Shown: positions 36,390 through 44,961, numbered from the stretch's first letter. The stretch is DNA of 64,000 nucleotides from CAKOSP01 sp044432745 (GCA_044432745.1 JAWXUH010000002.1:62001-126000), one strand, 5' to 3'. Numbers and translations: made by a program. The notes: a model not told the origin generated them from the letters alone.

Positions 36390-36719
36390 ATGGCAAAGAG
36401 AAATTTACAAGGTTTAAATGAATTTAAACAACAATTAATAGAAAAAGAACAAGATATTGATGCAAAATTCAGAGAAGTTACAAGTCTTGTTAATAGTTTA
36501 TTAGAAAATGGAATTATTAACGGTGATATAGCTGATAGATTAGTAGAAGTTAATTCAACAATCGATAGAATGAATGCAAGTTTTGATGAAGAATTTGAAA
36601 AAATGACTATAGGATTAGATAAAGTTATTGCAGAAACAAATGAAATAACTGATCAAATTAGTCAAAAATTCACAGAATTATTATCAATAGACCCATCTAC
36701 ATATTCATGGGCAGAATAA
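36390..36719 (+). CDS. Helical partner of the WXG100-like protein
   Basis: A 109-aa, almost fully helical coiled-coil-like protein (L-N-E-F-K-Q-Q-L-I-E-K-E, then R-L-V-E-V-N-S-T-I-D-R-M, then I-A-E/T-N-E-I-T-D-Q-I) with no WXG motif and no signal peptide. It lies 4 bases after the WXG100-like gene, with GTAGG before the ATG, and shares its terminator. Size, helicity and pairing match heterodimer partners of type VII secretion substrates. That role is inference from context. Confidence 0.55.
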   Translation: MAKRNLQGLNEFKQQLIEKEQDIDAKFREVTSLVNSLLENGIINGDIADRLVEVNSTIDRMNASFDEEFEKMTIGLDKVIAETNEITDQISQKFTELLSIDPSTYSWAE

Positions 36720-36747
36720 AGTACTAAAGTATTAGTACTTTTTTTAT
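36718..36747 (+). terminator. Terminator of the WXG100-like pair
   Basis: AAAGTACTA (36718-36726) pairs with TAGTACTTT (36733-36741), then Ts. Confidence 0.85.
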
Positions 36748-36764
36748 TTATTGAATAAAACAAA

Positions 36765-36799
36765 CATTTTAAATGATTTTAAGTAAATAATTTAAAATG
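36765..36799. repeat. 10-bp inverted repeat upstream of the AAA ATPase promoter
   Basis: CATTTTAAAT (36765-36774) and ATTTAAAATG (36790-36799), a 15-nt gap, ending 5 bases before the -35 box. It is a candidate operator. Confidence 0.5.
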
Positions 36800-36803
36800 C
36801 TTG

Positions 36804-36832
36804 TTGATATTAATTATAAATTATATTATAAT
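36804..36832 (+). promoter_or_regulatory. Promoter of the AAA ATPase gene
   Basis: TTGATA (36804-36809), 17-bp spacer, TATAAT (36827-36832). It rules out an upstream TTG at 36801 as the start. Confidence 0.75.
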
Positions 36833-36860
36833 ATTTCCTGATAAGAAAGTAGGATTAATT

Positions 36861-38060
36861 TTGGCAGTAAGGCAAAGATATTTAGAAAAAATAAAACCAT
36901 TTTACAATAATAACAATATTAAAGTTCTTTTAGGTATTAGACGTGGTGGTAAAAGTAGTATATTAATGCAAATTATTGATGATTTAAAAGGTCTTAATAT
37001 TGAAGAATCTAGAATCATATATATAAACTTTGAGCATAATAATTTTTTGTTTGAAAAAAATTCAGAAGGTCTTAATCAATACATAAAATCACTTATAAAT
37101 AATTATGAAAAATTTTATATTTTTTTTGATGAAATAGGTAGTGTTGAATCATGGGCAAAATCTGTTAAATATTTAAGTGATAATTTTTACACTTCAATAT
37201 TCGTAACTAGTTCTAATAGTGACTTACTAATGGGTGAACCTACATTTCTTTTAGCAGGTAGACTTACAAATTTCAAAATAATGCCTTACAGTTTTAGAGA
37301 AGTATGTATCTTAAAAGATATCGACAATATAGAAGATATTGAAGATGAATTTAAATCATATATCTGCTGGGGTGGTATGCCAGGACGTTTTTATTATGAT
37401 GAACCATATCAAATAAAAACGTATCTTTCAGATACTATTGATTCTATAATAGTTAAAGATGTAATTAGTCGTTTTAAACTTGATGATATAAATTTATTTA
37501 ATAAGATAATTGAATATCTTATTATTAATTCATTAGAATATTTTTCTCTTGATAAACTTTGTGATGAACTTTTAATAGAGTATGATTCTGTTTCAAGATC
37601 TACAATATGTAGTTACCTTGGATATATGATTAAATCTAATTTAATTAATAAAGCTAGTAGATACGATATAATAAATAAAACTATGTTAAAAGGTAAATAC
37701 AAATTTTATTTAACAGATCTTGGATTTAATTCTATTAAGAATTTAGGAATAGTTAATCAAACTTCTCATTATCTTGAAAATATAGTATTTAACGAACTTA
37801 TTACATCAGGTTATTCAGTTGATATTGGAGTTTTAGAAACAAATGAGATAAACTTTGTAGCTACTAAAGGTGAAGAAAAACTATATATACAAGTAGCTTA
37901 CTTACTTAGTGATGATGATGTTAGGGATGAGAAATTTTTTAGTTTTTCTAAACTTCCAAATGATTGTACTAAAATTGCAATATCTATGGATTATCTAGAT
38001 ATGTCTTGTTATGATATAGTTCATAAGAATGTAATAGAGTGGCTTGTAGAAATTAAATAA
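36861..38060 (+). CDS. AAA ATPase with DUF4143-type C-terminal domain
   Basis: A 399-aa AAA_14/DUF4143-like ATPase. The Walker A region is G-I-R-R-G-G-K-S-S near residue 25, the Walker B-like F-Y-I-F-F-D-E-I near 88, then V-T-S-S-N-S and A-G-R-L with P-Y-S-F-R-E. The C-terminal half has the winged-helix-like and nuclease-like fold typical of DUF4143, with E-T-N-E-I-N-F and L-Y-I-Q-V-A-Y. The promoter places transcription start near 36839, so translation must begin at TTG 36861 (M-A-V-R-Q-R-Y), 6 bases after AGTAGGA. Its role is unknown. Confidence 0.8.
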   Translation: MAVRQRYLEKIKPFYNNNNIKVLLGIRRGGKSSILMQIIDDLKGLNIEESRIIYINFEHNNFLFEKNSEGLNQYIKSLINNYEKFYIFFDEIGSVESWAKSVKYLSDNFYTSIFVTSSNSDLLMGEPTFLLAGRLTNFKIMPYSFREVCILKDIDNIEDIEDEFKSYICWGGMPGRFYYDEPYQIKTYLSDTIDSIIVKDVISRFKLDDINLFNKIIEYLIINSLEYFSLDKLCDELLIEYDSVSRSTICSYLGYMIKSNLINKASRYDIINKTMLKGKYKFYLTDLGFNSIKNLGIVNQTSHYLENIVFNELITSGYSVDIGVLETNEINFVATKGEEKLYIQVAYLLSDDDVRDEKFFSFSKLPNDCTKIAISMDYLDMSCYDIVHKNVIEWLVEIK

Positions 38061-38064
38061 GTAA

Positions 38065-38093
38065 TTGAATCTTTATAGTTTTTATGTTAAGTT
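38065..38093 (+). promoter_or_regulatory. Possible promoter of the 38122 gene
   Basis: TTGAAT (38065-38070), 17-bp spacer, extended -10 TGT-TAAGTT. The -10 is poor. Confidence 0.4.
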
Positions 38094-38121
38094 AATTATA
38101 AAAAATTAGTGGGGAGTATAT

Positions 38122-38721
38122 ATGGATAAAGAATATAAAATTAAATTAATAAATAATTTATTTAATTATGACTTAAATAAAGTTAGATTTTATTTTGAAT
38201 ATTATAATAAAGAGAAACTTAGTAAACTAGGTATATTACTTATTCTTATGAAAAGAGATATTTTATCTCTTAAAATAGAATATAGTAAGAAAGAAAAAGA
38301 CTTAGAAAAGAATAATGTAGGTAATAGTTTCTATGTTAAAAAAGAAGAACTTCTTATAATAGGATATACTATTGAAGAATATGAGTTGTTTATTCGTTAT
38401 ATACAAACTATGCAAGCTTTAATAACAAATAAACTTGATGAAGATAGTTATAAGGCTACTAGAAATGATGTTATTAAAAGGATAGTAGAACTTAAAGTAA
38501 ATAAACGTAGAGCTCAATCTTTTATAGACGATGTTAATGCATCTAATGCAGATAGTATGCAAAAGAAAATAGCTAAAGCTAATTTACTTGATTCTAAAGA
38601 TATAAGGGACAACTTCTTAGATGAGATAGATTTATTTACTTTAGGTTTTTCAAGTGATGAACTTGAATTAATGGTTAATTCCATATATAAAGTAGATATG
38701 GAAAATAGATCTATTAGATAA
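38122..38721 (+). CDS. Hypothetical helical protein (199 aa)
   Basis: Not recognised. It is soluble and strongly helical, with many Lys/Glu residues (S-K-K-E-K-D-L-E-K-N) and a paired-helix C-terminal half. There is no signal peptide or membrane segment. GTGGGGAG lies 8 bases before the ATG, the GGGG-type ribosome site of this cluster. It is flanked by the AAA ATPase upstream and the Bax inhibitor-like gene downstream, with its own promoter and terminator. Confidence 0.5.
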   Translation: MDKEYKIKLINNLFNYDLNKVRFYFEYYNKEKLSKLGILLILMKRDILSLKIEYSKKEKDLEKNNVGNSFYVKKEELLIIGYTIEEYELFIRYIQTMQALITNKLDEDSYKATRNDVIKRIVELKVNKRRAQSFIDDVNASNADSMQKKIAKANLLDSKDIRDNFLDEIDLFTLGFSSDELELMVNSIYKVDMENRSIR

Positions 38722-38724
38722 AAT

Positions 38725-38757
38725 AAAAAAATTAACTTTTATAGTTAATTTTTTTTA
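38725..38757 (+). terminator. Terminator of the 38122 gene
   Basis: AAAATTAACT (38728-38737) pairs with AGTTAATTTT (38743-38752), followed by Ts. Confidence 0.85.
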
Positions 38758-38770
38758 TTAAAAGTATTTA

Positions 38771-38799
38771 TTGTGGCATACTATAAATTATTATATAAT
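38771..38799 (+). promoter_or_regulatory. Promoter of the Bax inhibitor-1 family gene
   Basis: TTGTGG (38771-38776), 17-bp spacer, TATAAT (38794-38799). Confidence 0.65.
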
Positions 38800-38828
38800 A
38801 TACATAGAAAGGAGTTGACTTAAATAAG

Positions 38829-39473
38829 ATGGAAAATATTAATAAGACTATTCAAAAATCCTTTTTATGGATGTTCTTTGGACTTTTAATTACAAGTTTA
38901 GTTTCATACTACTGTTATGCAACAGAAAGTTTACAAAGTTTCCTATATGGATCTATGACTACATTAATGATAGTACAAGTAGTAGTAGTTATAGTTTTTG
39001 TATTATTCTTTAAAAAGTTACCAGCTAATGTAGTTGCAATATTATTTTTAGTATATGCAGTATTAACCGGTGTTAGTTTTTCTTCTATATTTTATTTCTA
39101 TGAACTAGGTTCAATTATGTACATATTTGGTGGTTCAGCTATATTATTTTTAGCTTTATCTGCAATAGGGCATAATACTGAAAAAGACTTAAGTAATATG
39201 GGATCACTTTTAACAGTAGGTCTTGTAGTAGGTTTAATACTTACTTTAGTAAATGTATTTATTATAAAAAATACTATGATGGATATAGTTTTAACTTGGG
39301 TATTATTAGGTATATTTATGGGATTAGTTATTTATGATGTTAATAAGCTTAAACAAGCAGCATTATCAGTAGAAGATCCAGATAAAATGCATATATACTT
39401 TGCAATGGAACTATATTTAGACTTTATAAATATATTTATAAGATTACTTTCATTATTTGGAAAAGAAAAATAA
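38829..39473 (+). CDS. Bax inhibitor-1 family membrane protein (YbhL/YetJ-like)
   Basis: A 214-aa protein with seven hydrophobic segments and the BI-1 family layout: N-terminal short helix, then a series of TM segments including L-F-L-V-Y-A-V-L-T-G-V-S-F-S-S-I-F, and a C-terminal Y-D-V-N-K-L-K-Q and Y-L-D-F-I-N-I-F-I-R-L-L motif. In bacteria the family includes the pH-sensitive Ca2+ leak channel YetJ. The ribosome site AAAGGAG lies about 14 bases before the ATG, longer than usual. With two Ca2+-type ATPases in this window, a calcium link is tempting but not proven. Confidence 0.85.
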   Translation: MENINKTIQKSFLWMFFGLLITSLVSYYCYATESLQSFLYGSMTTLMIVQVVVVIVFVLFFKKLPANVVAILFLVYAVLTGVSFSSIFYFYELGSIMYIFGGSAILFLALSAIGHNTEKDLSNMGSLLTVGLVVGLILTLVNVFIIKNTMMDIVLTWVLLGIFMGLVIYDVNKLKQAALSVEDPDKMHIYFAMELYLDFINIFIRLLSLFGKEK

Positions 39474-39515
39474 CAAAAATAAAAAGATGATTACAATCAT
39501 CTTTTTTTTATTTTT
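39472..39515. terminator. Bidirectional terminator between convergent genes
   Basis: A long stem built from AACAAAAAT plus AAAAAGATGAT, pairing with ATCATCTTTTT plus ATTTTTGTT (39472-39515), serving both strands. Confidence 0.85.
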
Positions 39516-40458
39516 GTTTCTTTTTCTTAAATGTTGAATTTGGTTCTAATATAAACGTATCAACTAAATCAAGTGCAGATAAATAACTATCACCATACTC
39601 AGCAGGTAAAAATGAAGTTCCTTTGAAACTTTGTAAATGATCTTTAGCATAAGTTCTAAGTTCTGCATATTCAAGTTCTAAAGCTTCTTTATTAATATCA
39701 CTAGCTTCTAAATCATTATCATAAAGTTTAGTTGCTAAACAATTATTGTTTTGTTTCATAGTATTTATAATTAAAAACTCTAATGTTCTTTTTACTGTAG
39801 CCATATAATTTTCAAAATATATTATTTCTTCAGGTGATTCTTTATCTTTATTACTATCCATGAATCTTTCTTCATATTCAAGATCAGCTCTATAAGTTAA
39901 TAAATCAATTATTGTACTTTGAAGACTAACAAAACGACTAATCATTTCTTGGTATGCCATTTTATTTTCTTCTCTAACATTCTCTGGATTAATTCCATTT
40001 AAATCACTTAAACATTGAAATACGAATTCTTTTTTCATATCATATAACATTGGATTAAATACTGGTCTTTCAGCTGCTATTAATTTGCTATCAGCATATT
40101 TAATATTTATTCTAATTACGTCTTCAAATTCACAAGGATTAATTAAAGTTTGTGCATAATTATATAAATCATTGTTTATATTATTAATACAATTTTTAAT
40201 TATGTTTAATTTTTTAATGTTTTCTTCTGAACCATCATTATTAATTTTTTCTTTTTCGTTTACAAAATCAGTATATGCTTCTAGTACTGCTTTATAATTC
40301 ATACCAGAGTCTGCTTTCATTTGTCCGTTATCTAACATAACTTTTTTAAGTTCGTTACTATATTCTATAAGCTCATTTGCTTTAGTTAATCTTTCTATTC
40401 TTAAACTTTCTAATTTATTTTCTAGAAATTCTTTATAATTTTCATCGCTATTTACCAT
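39508..40458 (-). CDS. Hypothetical helical protein (316 aa)
   Basis: Not recognised. It is soluble, helical and acidic, with a coiled-coil-like N-terminus (E-F-L-E-N-K-L-E-S-L-R-I-E-R-L), a central region rich in Asn and Asp, and a basic tail K-K-K-K-Q-K. There is no signal or membrane segment. On the minus strand GGGGG (40472-40468) lies 9 bases before the ATG. It is divergent from the 40622 gene across a shared regulatory gap of about 160 bases. Confidence 0.5.
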   Translation of the reverse strand: MVNSDENYKEFLENKLESLRIERLTKANELIEYSNELKKVMLDNGQMKADSGMNYKAVLEAYTDFVNEKEKINNDGSEENIKKLNIIKNCINNINNDLYNYAQTLINPCEFEDVIRINIKYADSKLIAAERPVFNPMLYDMKKEFVFQCLSDLNGINPENVREENKMAYQEMISRFVSLQSTIIDLLTYRADLEYEERFMDSNKDKESPEEIIYFENYMATVKRTLEFLIINTMKQNNNCLATKLYDNDLEASDINKEALELEYAELRTYAKDHLQSFKGTSFLPAEYGDSYLSALDLVDTFILEPNSTFKKKKQK

Positions 40459-40485
40459 TTGTAAATACCCCCATCTCTGTTTATA

Positions 40486-40514
40486 ATTGTAACTTATAAT
40501 TTACAAAAAATCAA
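40486..40514 (-). promoter_or_regulatory. Promoter of the reverse-strand helical gene
   Basis: Minus-strand TTGATT (40514-40509), 17-bp spacer, TACAAT (40491-40486). Confidence 0.7.
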
Positions 40515-40536
40515 GGGTTAATTGAAAAAATCTTAT

Positions 40537-40565
40537 TTGACAGGACAATATGTTTGTGATATATT
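40537..40565 (+). promoter_or_regulatory. Promoter of the 40622 gene
   Basis: TTGACA (40537-40542), 17-bp spacer, TATATT (40560-40565), divergent from the promoter at 40486-40514. Confidence 0.75.
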
Positions 40566-40621
40566 AGATAAACTTTTAAAAAAAAGGGGGAAATTGGTTT
40601 TAAAAATCAATTATATTTAAT

Positions 40622-42460
40622 GTGAATTATAACGAAAGAATAAAAAAAATAATAGAAAGTTGCACTTTAGAAGAAATCAAAAAACGTAATTTATCGTTTT
40701 TGTGTGCTACAAAAAAGAGAAAAATACCATCATGTATACCATTTCAAAAAATCGGTGAAGTAAATGTAGGAGAGGACTTTATTGTTAATATAAAGTATAC
40801 TCCGTATGTAGATGAAGATGGTGAGAAATCATATGACATAACAGTATCTACTAATCATTTTATTAAAGAAAAAAATTACCGTAAGATATGTACTAAGCTT
40901 TATAACGTATATCATAAAAATAAATTTAATAAATTTATGACTCAATTTGCTATTTGTGTTAGAGAAGGATGCAAGGCTGCGCATGTTGTAGATGTAAGAG
41001 AGTCACTTGTATATCATCAAAAGAGAATAAATAGAAAATATCTTCTTCAGAAGAAAGATATTTTATTTAAACATAAGGCATGTAACTTTAGTTATTATCA
41101 AAATAGAGAGTCTGCTATTAAGTGTATAGATATTATAATAGAAAAAATAGAAGAATTAACATACGAGTTAGAAGTTGTAAATAGTCTTTTTGAAAGTAAT
41201 CCAAGATATGTAAAAGGAGAACATCTTTTAGATGTTAAAAATCATACTCAAGCAGCGTATTATGGAAAACTTTTAATAACTAGAGAACAAATAAATAAAT
41301 TATTAAGAGAATTACCTAGATTGAATTTCTTAACAGGGTTAAAGTTCTTACTTGAAAATGATAAAAAAATTCAAAGTAAACATTTCAATGAAATGCTTAA
41401 CTTATCAATAGATGAAGATAATTACTTTGCAGATATATTTACTAATGTATTTGAAACACAAAATGATGAAATCTTTCAAAAGGAAAGAGAAGCTTTACTT
41501 AAGAAAGAAAGAGAAGAAGCTTTATTTAAGGAAAGTAGAAAAAAACAAAACATATTAAATAAATTATTTAATAAAAATGTAAAAACTGAAGAAAAAGAAG
41601 AAGTTAAAATAATTAAAACTGAAGTAGAGGAAGTTGAAACTGAAGAAGAAACTTTAGAAATATCAAACTTAACTGCTTATTTATATGACTTAATAGAATC
41701 AAAAGAAAATTATGAACTATTTAAAAATAGTATTGATCAAATTGAAAATAAAAATATATATAAGGTATTTGCAGATCTTAAGAAATTAATAGAAATTGAT
41801 TATAAAGAAATATCTATTAATGATAATATATCAGTAGAAGAAAAAGAAAATAAATTATTTTATATTTCTTCAAAATTAATATTAATTGAAGAAACTTTAA
41901 ATCAGTTAACTGATGAAGAAGAAGTTCTAGTAACTTTAATAGATGAAGAAGAAGAGTATAATCAAATTCATTTTGCTAAAAAAAGTGCAGGTAGAATTTA
42001 CCTTGAAGAAGATTTAAAACTTATTCCTAATGAATATTATAGTACTGCATATAAATTATTAAACGCACTTGCAACTGGAGATTACCAAGGTGTAAAAACT
42101 AAGAAATATATTACTGGTAAATCTAAAGAAGGTTTATTTGAAGTTAAATTAGATGCATTAAGACTTTTTTATTACAACTTAGGTAATAATAATTATCAAG
42201 TTATTTTAATAGCAATTAAAAAAGCTGATAAACCAAAAGTTTTAGTAGAAAAAGTAAAAAACAGAATTGTTAATACTAGTGTTGAATTAAATGAACTTAA
42301 AGAAAATTTAGAAAATAACACATTAACAGAAAGTTATATTGATAATGAAAATGATATCTGTGTAAATCTACTAAATACTTTAATGTCAAATAAAGATGAA
42401 ATGGATTATCCTGTAGTTAGAACGAAATACAATAGGAAAAATTATACTAAAAAAAGATAA
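40622..42460 (+). CDS. Hypothetical large protein (612 aa) with charged middle
   Basis: Not recognised. The N-terminal third has mixed alpha/beta character with H-K-A-C-N-F-S-Y-Y-Q-N-R and a helical hairpin. The centre (about residues 280-360) is a Lys/Glu-rich coiled coil, and the C-terminal part is another mixed domain ending in a basic tail N-Y-T-K-K-R. No signal or membrane segment. The only in-frame start near the promoter is GTG 40622. Its nearest ribosome site GGGGG (40586-40590) is about 30 bases upstream and precedes an 8-codon leader frame (TTG 40594 to TAA 40618-40620), so translational coupling is possible. Confidence 0.5.
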   Translation: MNYNERIKKIIESCTLEEIKKRNLSFLCATKKRKIPSCIPFQKIGEVNVGEDFIVNIKYTPYVDEDGEKSYDITVSTNHFIKEKNYRKICTKLYNVYHKNKFNKFMTQFAICVREGCKAAHVVDVRESLVYHQKRINRKYLLQKKDILFKHKACNFSYYQNRESAIKCIDIIIEKIEELTYELEVVNSLFESNPRYVKGEHLLDVKNHTQAAYYGKLLITREQINKLLRELPRLNFLTGLKFLLENDKKIQSKHFNEMLNLSIDEDNYFADIFTNVFETQNDEIFQKEREALLKKEREEALFKESRKKQNILNKLFNKNVKTEEKEEVKIIKTEVEEVETEEETLEISNLTAYLYDLIESKENYELFKNSIDQIENKNIYKVFADLKKLIEIDYKEISINDNISVEEKENKLFYISSKLILIEETLNQLTDEEEVLVTLIDEEEEYNQIHFAKKSAGRIYLEEDLKLIPNEYYSTAYKLLNALATGDYQGVKTKKYITGKSKEGLFEVKLDALRLFYYNLGNNNYQVILIAIKKADKPKVLVEKVKNRIVNTSVELNELKENLENNTLTESYIDNENDICVNLLNTLMSNKDEMDYPVVRTKYNRKNYTKKR

Positions 42461-42491
42461 AACAACAAACTAAAACTATTTGTTGTTTTTT
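42459..42491 (+). terminator. Terminator of the 40622 gene
   Basis: An 11-bp stem (42459-42469 with 42479-42489), then Ts. Confidence 0.85.
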
Positions 42492-42497
42492 CATCTA

Positions 42498-42526
42498 TTG
42501 AAAAAATGTAACAAATGTGTTATAAT
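42498..42526 (+). promoter_or_regulatory. Promoter of the 42548 gene
   Basis: TTGAAA (42498-42503), exact 17-bp spacer, TATAAT (42521-42526). Transcription starts near 42533, so translation cannot begin at 42515. Confidence 0.8.
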
Positions 42527-42547
42527 GTTTGTATGGGGGAAATTAAA

Positions 42548-43540
42548 ATGGAAGAATATCAAAAAGCTAAAGTAGGGGAGTTACTAGAAACTAATAATAC
42601 AAATTTAAAACATGGAGATTGTAGTTCTATATATATATCAACAACATCTAATGTAATTGGTACTTTAAACTTATATAAAGATTATGAAGATGTGTTATCA
42701 GTAGGATCAACAGGAGCTCATGGATTTGAAGCATTACTAGGTGGTGCTAAAAATGTAGACTTATTTGATATCAATATTAATCAAAAAGCTTATTATGAAT
42801 ATATAAAGTGTGCAATAATGCATTTATCATACGAAGATTTTGTAAAATACTTTTCTACAACAATAGTTTCTGATAAATTAGTGTATGCTCATTATAAAAA
42901 TGTTTTATCTCATAATCTTTATGAAAAGTTAGTTAATCATTTAGATGATGATACAAATGCATTATTTGGTCCAATTTATGATGCTTATGATGATAATTCA
43001 TTTTTGTTTACATCATTATTTAGATATGATTATGATCTATATATAGGTCACTTAAAGAAATTAGCATCTTTTTATAAGAAAGATGAGTTTAATAAATTAA
43101 AAGAACTATTAAATGATGGAGCTTCTATTAATTATGAGCTTTGTCCTATTACAGATTTAAAAGATAAGTTTTCAAAGGAATATGATTTAATATTATTTGA
43201 TAATGTTTTAACGTATTATCAATTCTTTGATAAATGTAATGAGAAAAAAGACATTATCAATTACTTAGAAAACGATGTAACATCACTTTTAAAAGATAAT
43301 GGTCAATTACAAACTACTTATTTATTTTTAGATGGTGCGTTTAATTTCTATATGAATCGTAATAATAAAAAATTTGCAGATCCATTTGATGAACTTAGAA
43401 GAAAGATGTTTTTAGAAGATGAAGTAACAATTGATCTTTATAAAAACTATCCAGGTTATAGATACAACGAAATTAAAGGAGTAGAGTTTAACTCACCTAA
43501 TCCTAAAAATACAGTGTTAACAAAGACAAGAAAAAAATAA
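42548..43540 (+). CDS. DUF3419/BtaA-like SAM-dependent enzyme fold
   Basis: The 330-aa product shows a Rossmann SAM-binding start, V-L-S-V-G-S-T-G-A-H-G-F-E-A-L-L, followed by A-K-N-V-D-L-F-D-I-N-I-N-Q and an M-H-L-S-Y-E-D-F-V-K-Y-F segment. These resemble the DUF3419 family, which includes the BtaA aminocarboxypropyl transferase of betaine lipid synthesis. The later D-L-I-L-F-D-N-V-L-T-Y could be post-motif I. Reaction and substrate are unknown. ATG 42548 follows GGGGGA (42535-42540) by 7 bases. It stands alone. Confidence 0.6.
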   Translation: MEEYQKAKVGELLETNNTNLKHGDCSSIYISTTSNVIGTLNLYKDYEDVLSVGSTGAHGFEALLGGAKNVDLFDININQKAYYEYIKCAIMHLSYEDFVKYFSTTIVSDKLVYAHYKNVLSHNLYEKLVNHLDDDTNALFGPIYDAYDDNSFLFTSLFRYDYDLYIGHLKKLASFYKKDEFNKLKELLNDGASINYELCPITDLKDKFSKEYDLILFDNVLTYYQFFDKCNEKKDIINYLENDVTSLLKDNGQLQTTYLFLDGAFNFYMNRNNKKFADPFDELRRKMFLEDEVTIDLYKNYPGYRYNEIKGVEFNSPNPKNTVLTKTRKK

Positions 43541-43553
43541 ATGTAAAAAAAAC

Positions 43554-43582
43554 TTGACTTTGTAACATATATGTGGTAAAAT
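43554..43582 (+). promoter_or_regulatory. Promoter of the 43613 small gene
   Basis: TTGACT (43554-43559), 17-bp spacer, TAAAAT (43577-43582). Confidence 0.7.
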
Positions 43583-43612
43583 ATATTCATACGTACAAAG
43601 GGGGTACTAAAT

Positions 43613-43858
43613 ATGAGACATCCGGTTAATATACCAGTTTCAATCGAACAATACAGTAAATCAAGTAGTGATTTATGTGAACTAATTAAAATCAAAGAGG
43701 AATTAATAAACTTTAGAAATGAAATTGTAGAAAGAACAATTTCTACTTGTGTAGACTCAAAGGAATATTTAAAAGAAATAAATGAAGATATTCTTGAAGT
43801 TGAATCAGAAGCCTTTAGATTATCTGAAGACATGAATTACTACAGAATCAGAAAATAA
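43613..43858 (+). CDS. Small helical protein (81 aa)
   Basis: Not recognised. The product is soluble and helical (L-C-E-L-I-K-I-K-E-E-L-I-N-F, then Y-L-K-E-I-N-E-D-I-L-E-V-E), probably a short helical hairpin. No WXG motif and no signal peptide are seen. AAAGGGGG with GGGGG at 43600-43604 lies 8 bases before the ATG. It has a full promoter and a strong terminator, so it is a real single-gene unit. It resembles the WXG100 partner at 36390 in size and helicity only. Confidence 0.55.
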   Translation: MRHPVNIPVSIEQYSKSSSDLCELIKIKEELINFRNEIVERTISTCVDSKEYLKEINEDILEVESEAFRLSEDMNYYRIRK

Positions 43859-43872
43859 TAAATTAAAACTGG

Positions 43873-43907
43873 AACACATTTCTTTAAAAAGAAATGTGTT
43901 TTTTTTA
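43873..43907 (+). terminator. Terminator of the small helical gene
   Basis: AACACATTTCTT (43873-43884) pairs with the complementary AAGAAATGTGTT (43889-43900), then eight Ts. Confidence 0.9.
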
Positions 43908-44015
43908 TGTTTAAATATATTCTGTAAAAATAACGTAAATGCAGTGTATGTTTAAAGTATAATGTATAAAAAAGTCTATTAAACTGTTATCATTAATAAT
44001 GAAAGGTTGAGAATT

Positions 44016-44813
44016 ATGGAAGATGATAAAAAAACAAAGAAATTAAAACTAGTTATTGGAGTTTTAATTGTAGCAATTATAATTATACTTATTAGTGGAT
44101 TCTTTTTACTAAAAGACAATGATGAAGTCTTAAGTGAAAATGTTACATCTGGAGAAGGTGCAGCAAGTGATAAAGAACAAGAAGAAGACAAAGAAGAAGT
44201 TATAGAGCCTATAGGTGTAACTCTAGGAAAATTATCAGGAGTTACTTATAAAGAAGTACAAAAGGATGAAGAAATAGTTTTTGAAGTTGATACAATTGAA
44301 ATTAATTCAGATACAGAGTATGCTGTTAACTTAAATGAATATTATGCAAATCTATCTAAGGAAGCAATTGATAGTACTGTTTTATTAACAGAAGAGTATC
44401 TGTCAATGTGGTCAGATGATTATTATACTGAAGAAAACTTAAGACAAAAGAGAACTTTTGAAATTGAATATTCAGCAAATGATTCTGTAGGATCTATATC
44501 AGCTACTGCATTTGTGCAGCATGTTGAAGCTGGATCAAGAACTACTTATTACTTTGATAATATAAATATCAAAACAGGTGAAGCTATCACTAATGGTGAA
44601 GTACTAGAATCATTTAGTTTAAGTGAAGAAGATGCTCTTACTATGATAGGAACTTCTTGTAATGAATATTTTAGTCCATATAACGATTTTCCTTATGACT
44701 GTGATATAGCTAGCATAGATGATTTAACTTTATTTATAAAAGATGGTGAGTTATATTACTATTATACTGTTAATGATTATGAAAACGGTTATGTAATAGA
44801 AAAGGTTCAATAG
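44016..44813 (+). CDS. Membrane-anchored extracytoplasmic protein (265 aa)
   Basis: Family not recognised. A basic start (D-D-K-K-T-K-K-L-K-L) precedes one transmembrane anchor at about residues 14-34 (V-I-G-V-L-I-V-A-I-I-I-I-L-I-S-G-F-F-L-L). An acidic stalk follows (D-K-E-Q-E-E-D-K-E-E-V), then a beta-rich extracellular domain of about 200 aa with Tyr-rich strands. GAAAGG (44001-44006) lies 9 bases before ATG 44016; the in-frame TTG at 44007 is less likely. It precedes the polysaccharide operon but has no visible link to it. Confidence 0.55.
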   Translation: MEDDKKTKKLKLVIGVLIVAIIIILISGFFLLKDNDEVLSENVTSGEGAASDKEQEEDKEEVIEPIGVTLGKLSGVTYKEVQKDEEIVFEVDTIEINSDTEYAVNLNEYYANLSKEAIDSTVLLTEEYLSMWSDDYYTEENLRQKRTFEIEYSANDSVGSISATAFVQHVEAGSRTTYYFDNINIKTGEAITNGEVLESFSLSEEDALTMIGTSCNEYFSPYNDFPYDCDIASIDDLTLFIKDGELYYYYTVNDYENGYVIEKVQ

Positions 44814-44961
44814 TTTATTGTAATTAATTAAATTTACTTTAATATCTTATTATATAAAACCAAATTTAGGTAATTTATACTAGAAAAAGCTTTTTTTCTA
44901 TGTTAGAATATTTAATGAAAAAAGAAAAAATGTAAAAAATTAACTTTTTTGTTACATTTTG

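Noticed and set aside
36059..36719. A complete type VII secretion locus
   Set aside because: The WXG100-like protein and partner are present, but no EssC/FtsK-like ATPase or other core component lies in the window.
36801..36863. N-terminal extension of the AAA ATPase from TTG 36801
   Set aside because: The -35 and -10 boxes (36804-36832) lie inside this stretch, so it is untranscribed; TTG 36861 fits the ribosome site.
42515..42547. Upstream start of the DUF3419-like gene
   Set aside because: It overlaps the -10 box TATAAT (42521-42526); the true start is 42548.
44881..44900. A/T inverted repeat as a terminator
   Set aside because: There is no T tail after the stem, so I leave it as a simple palindrome in the operon leader.
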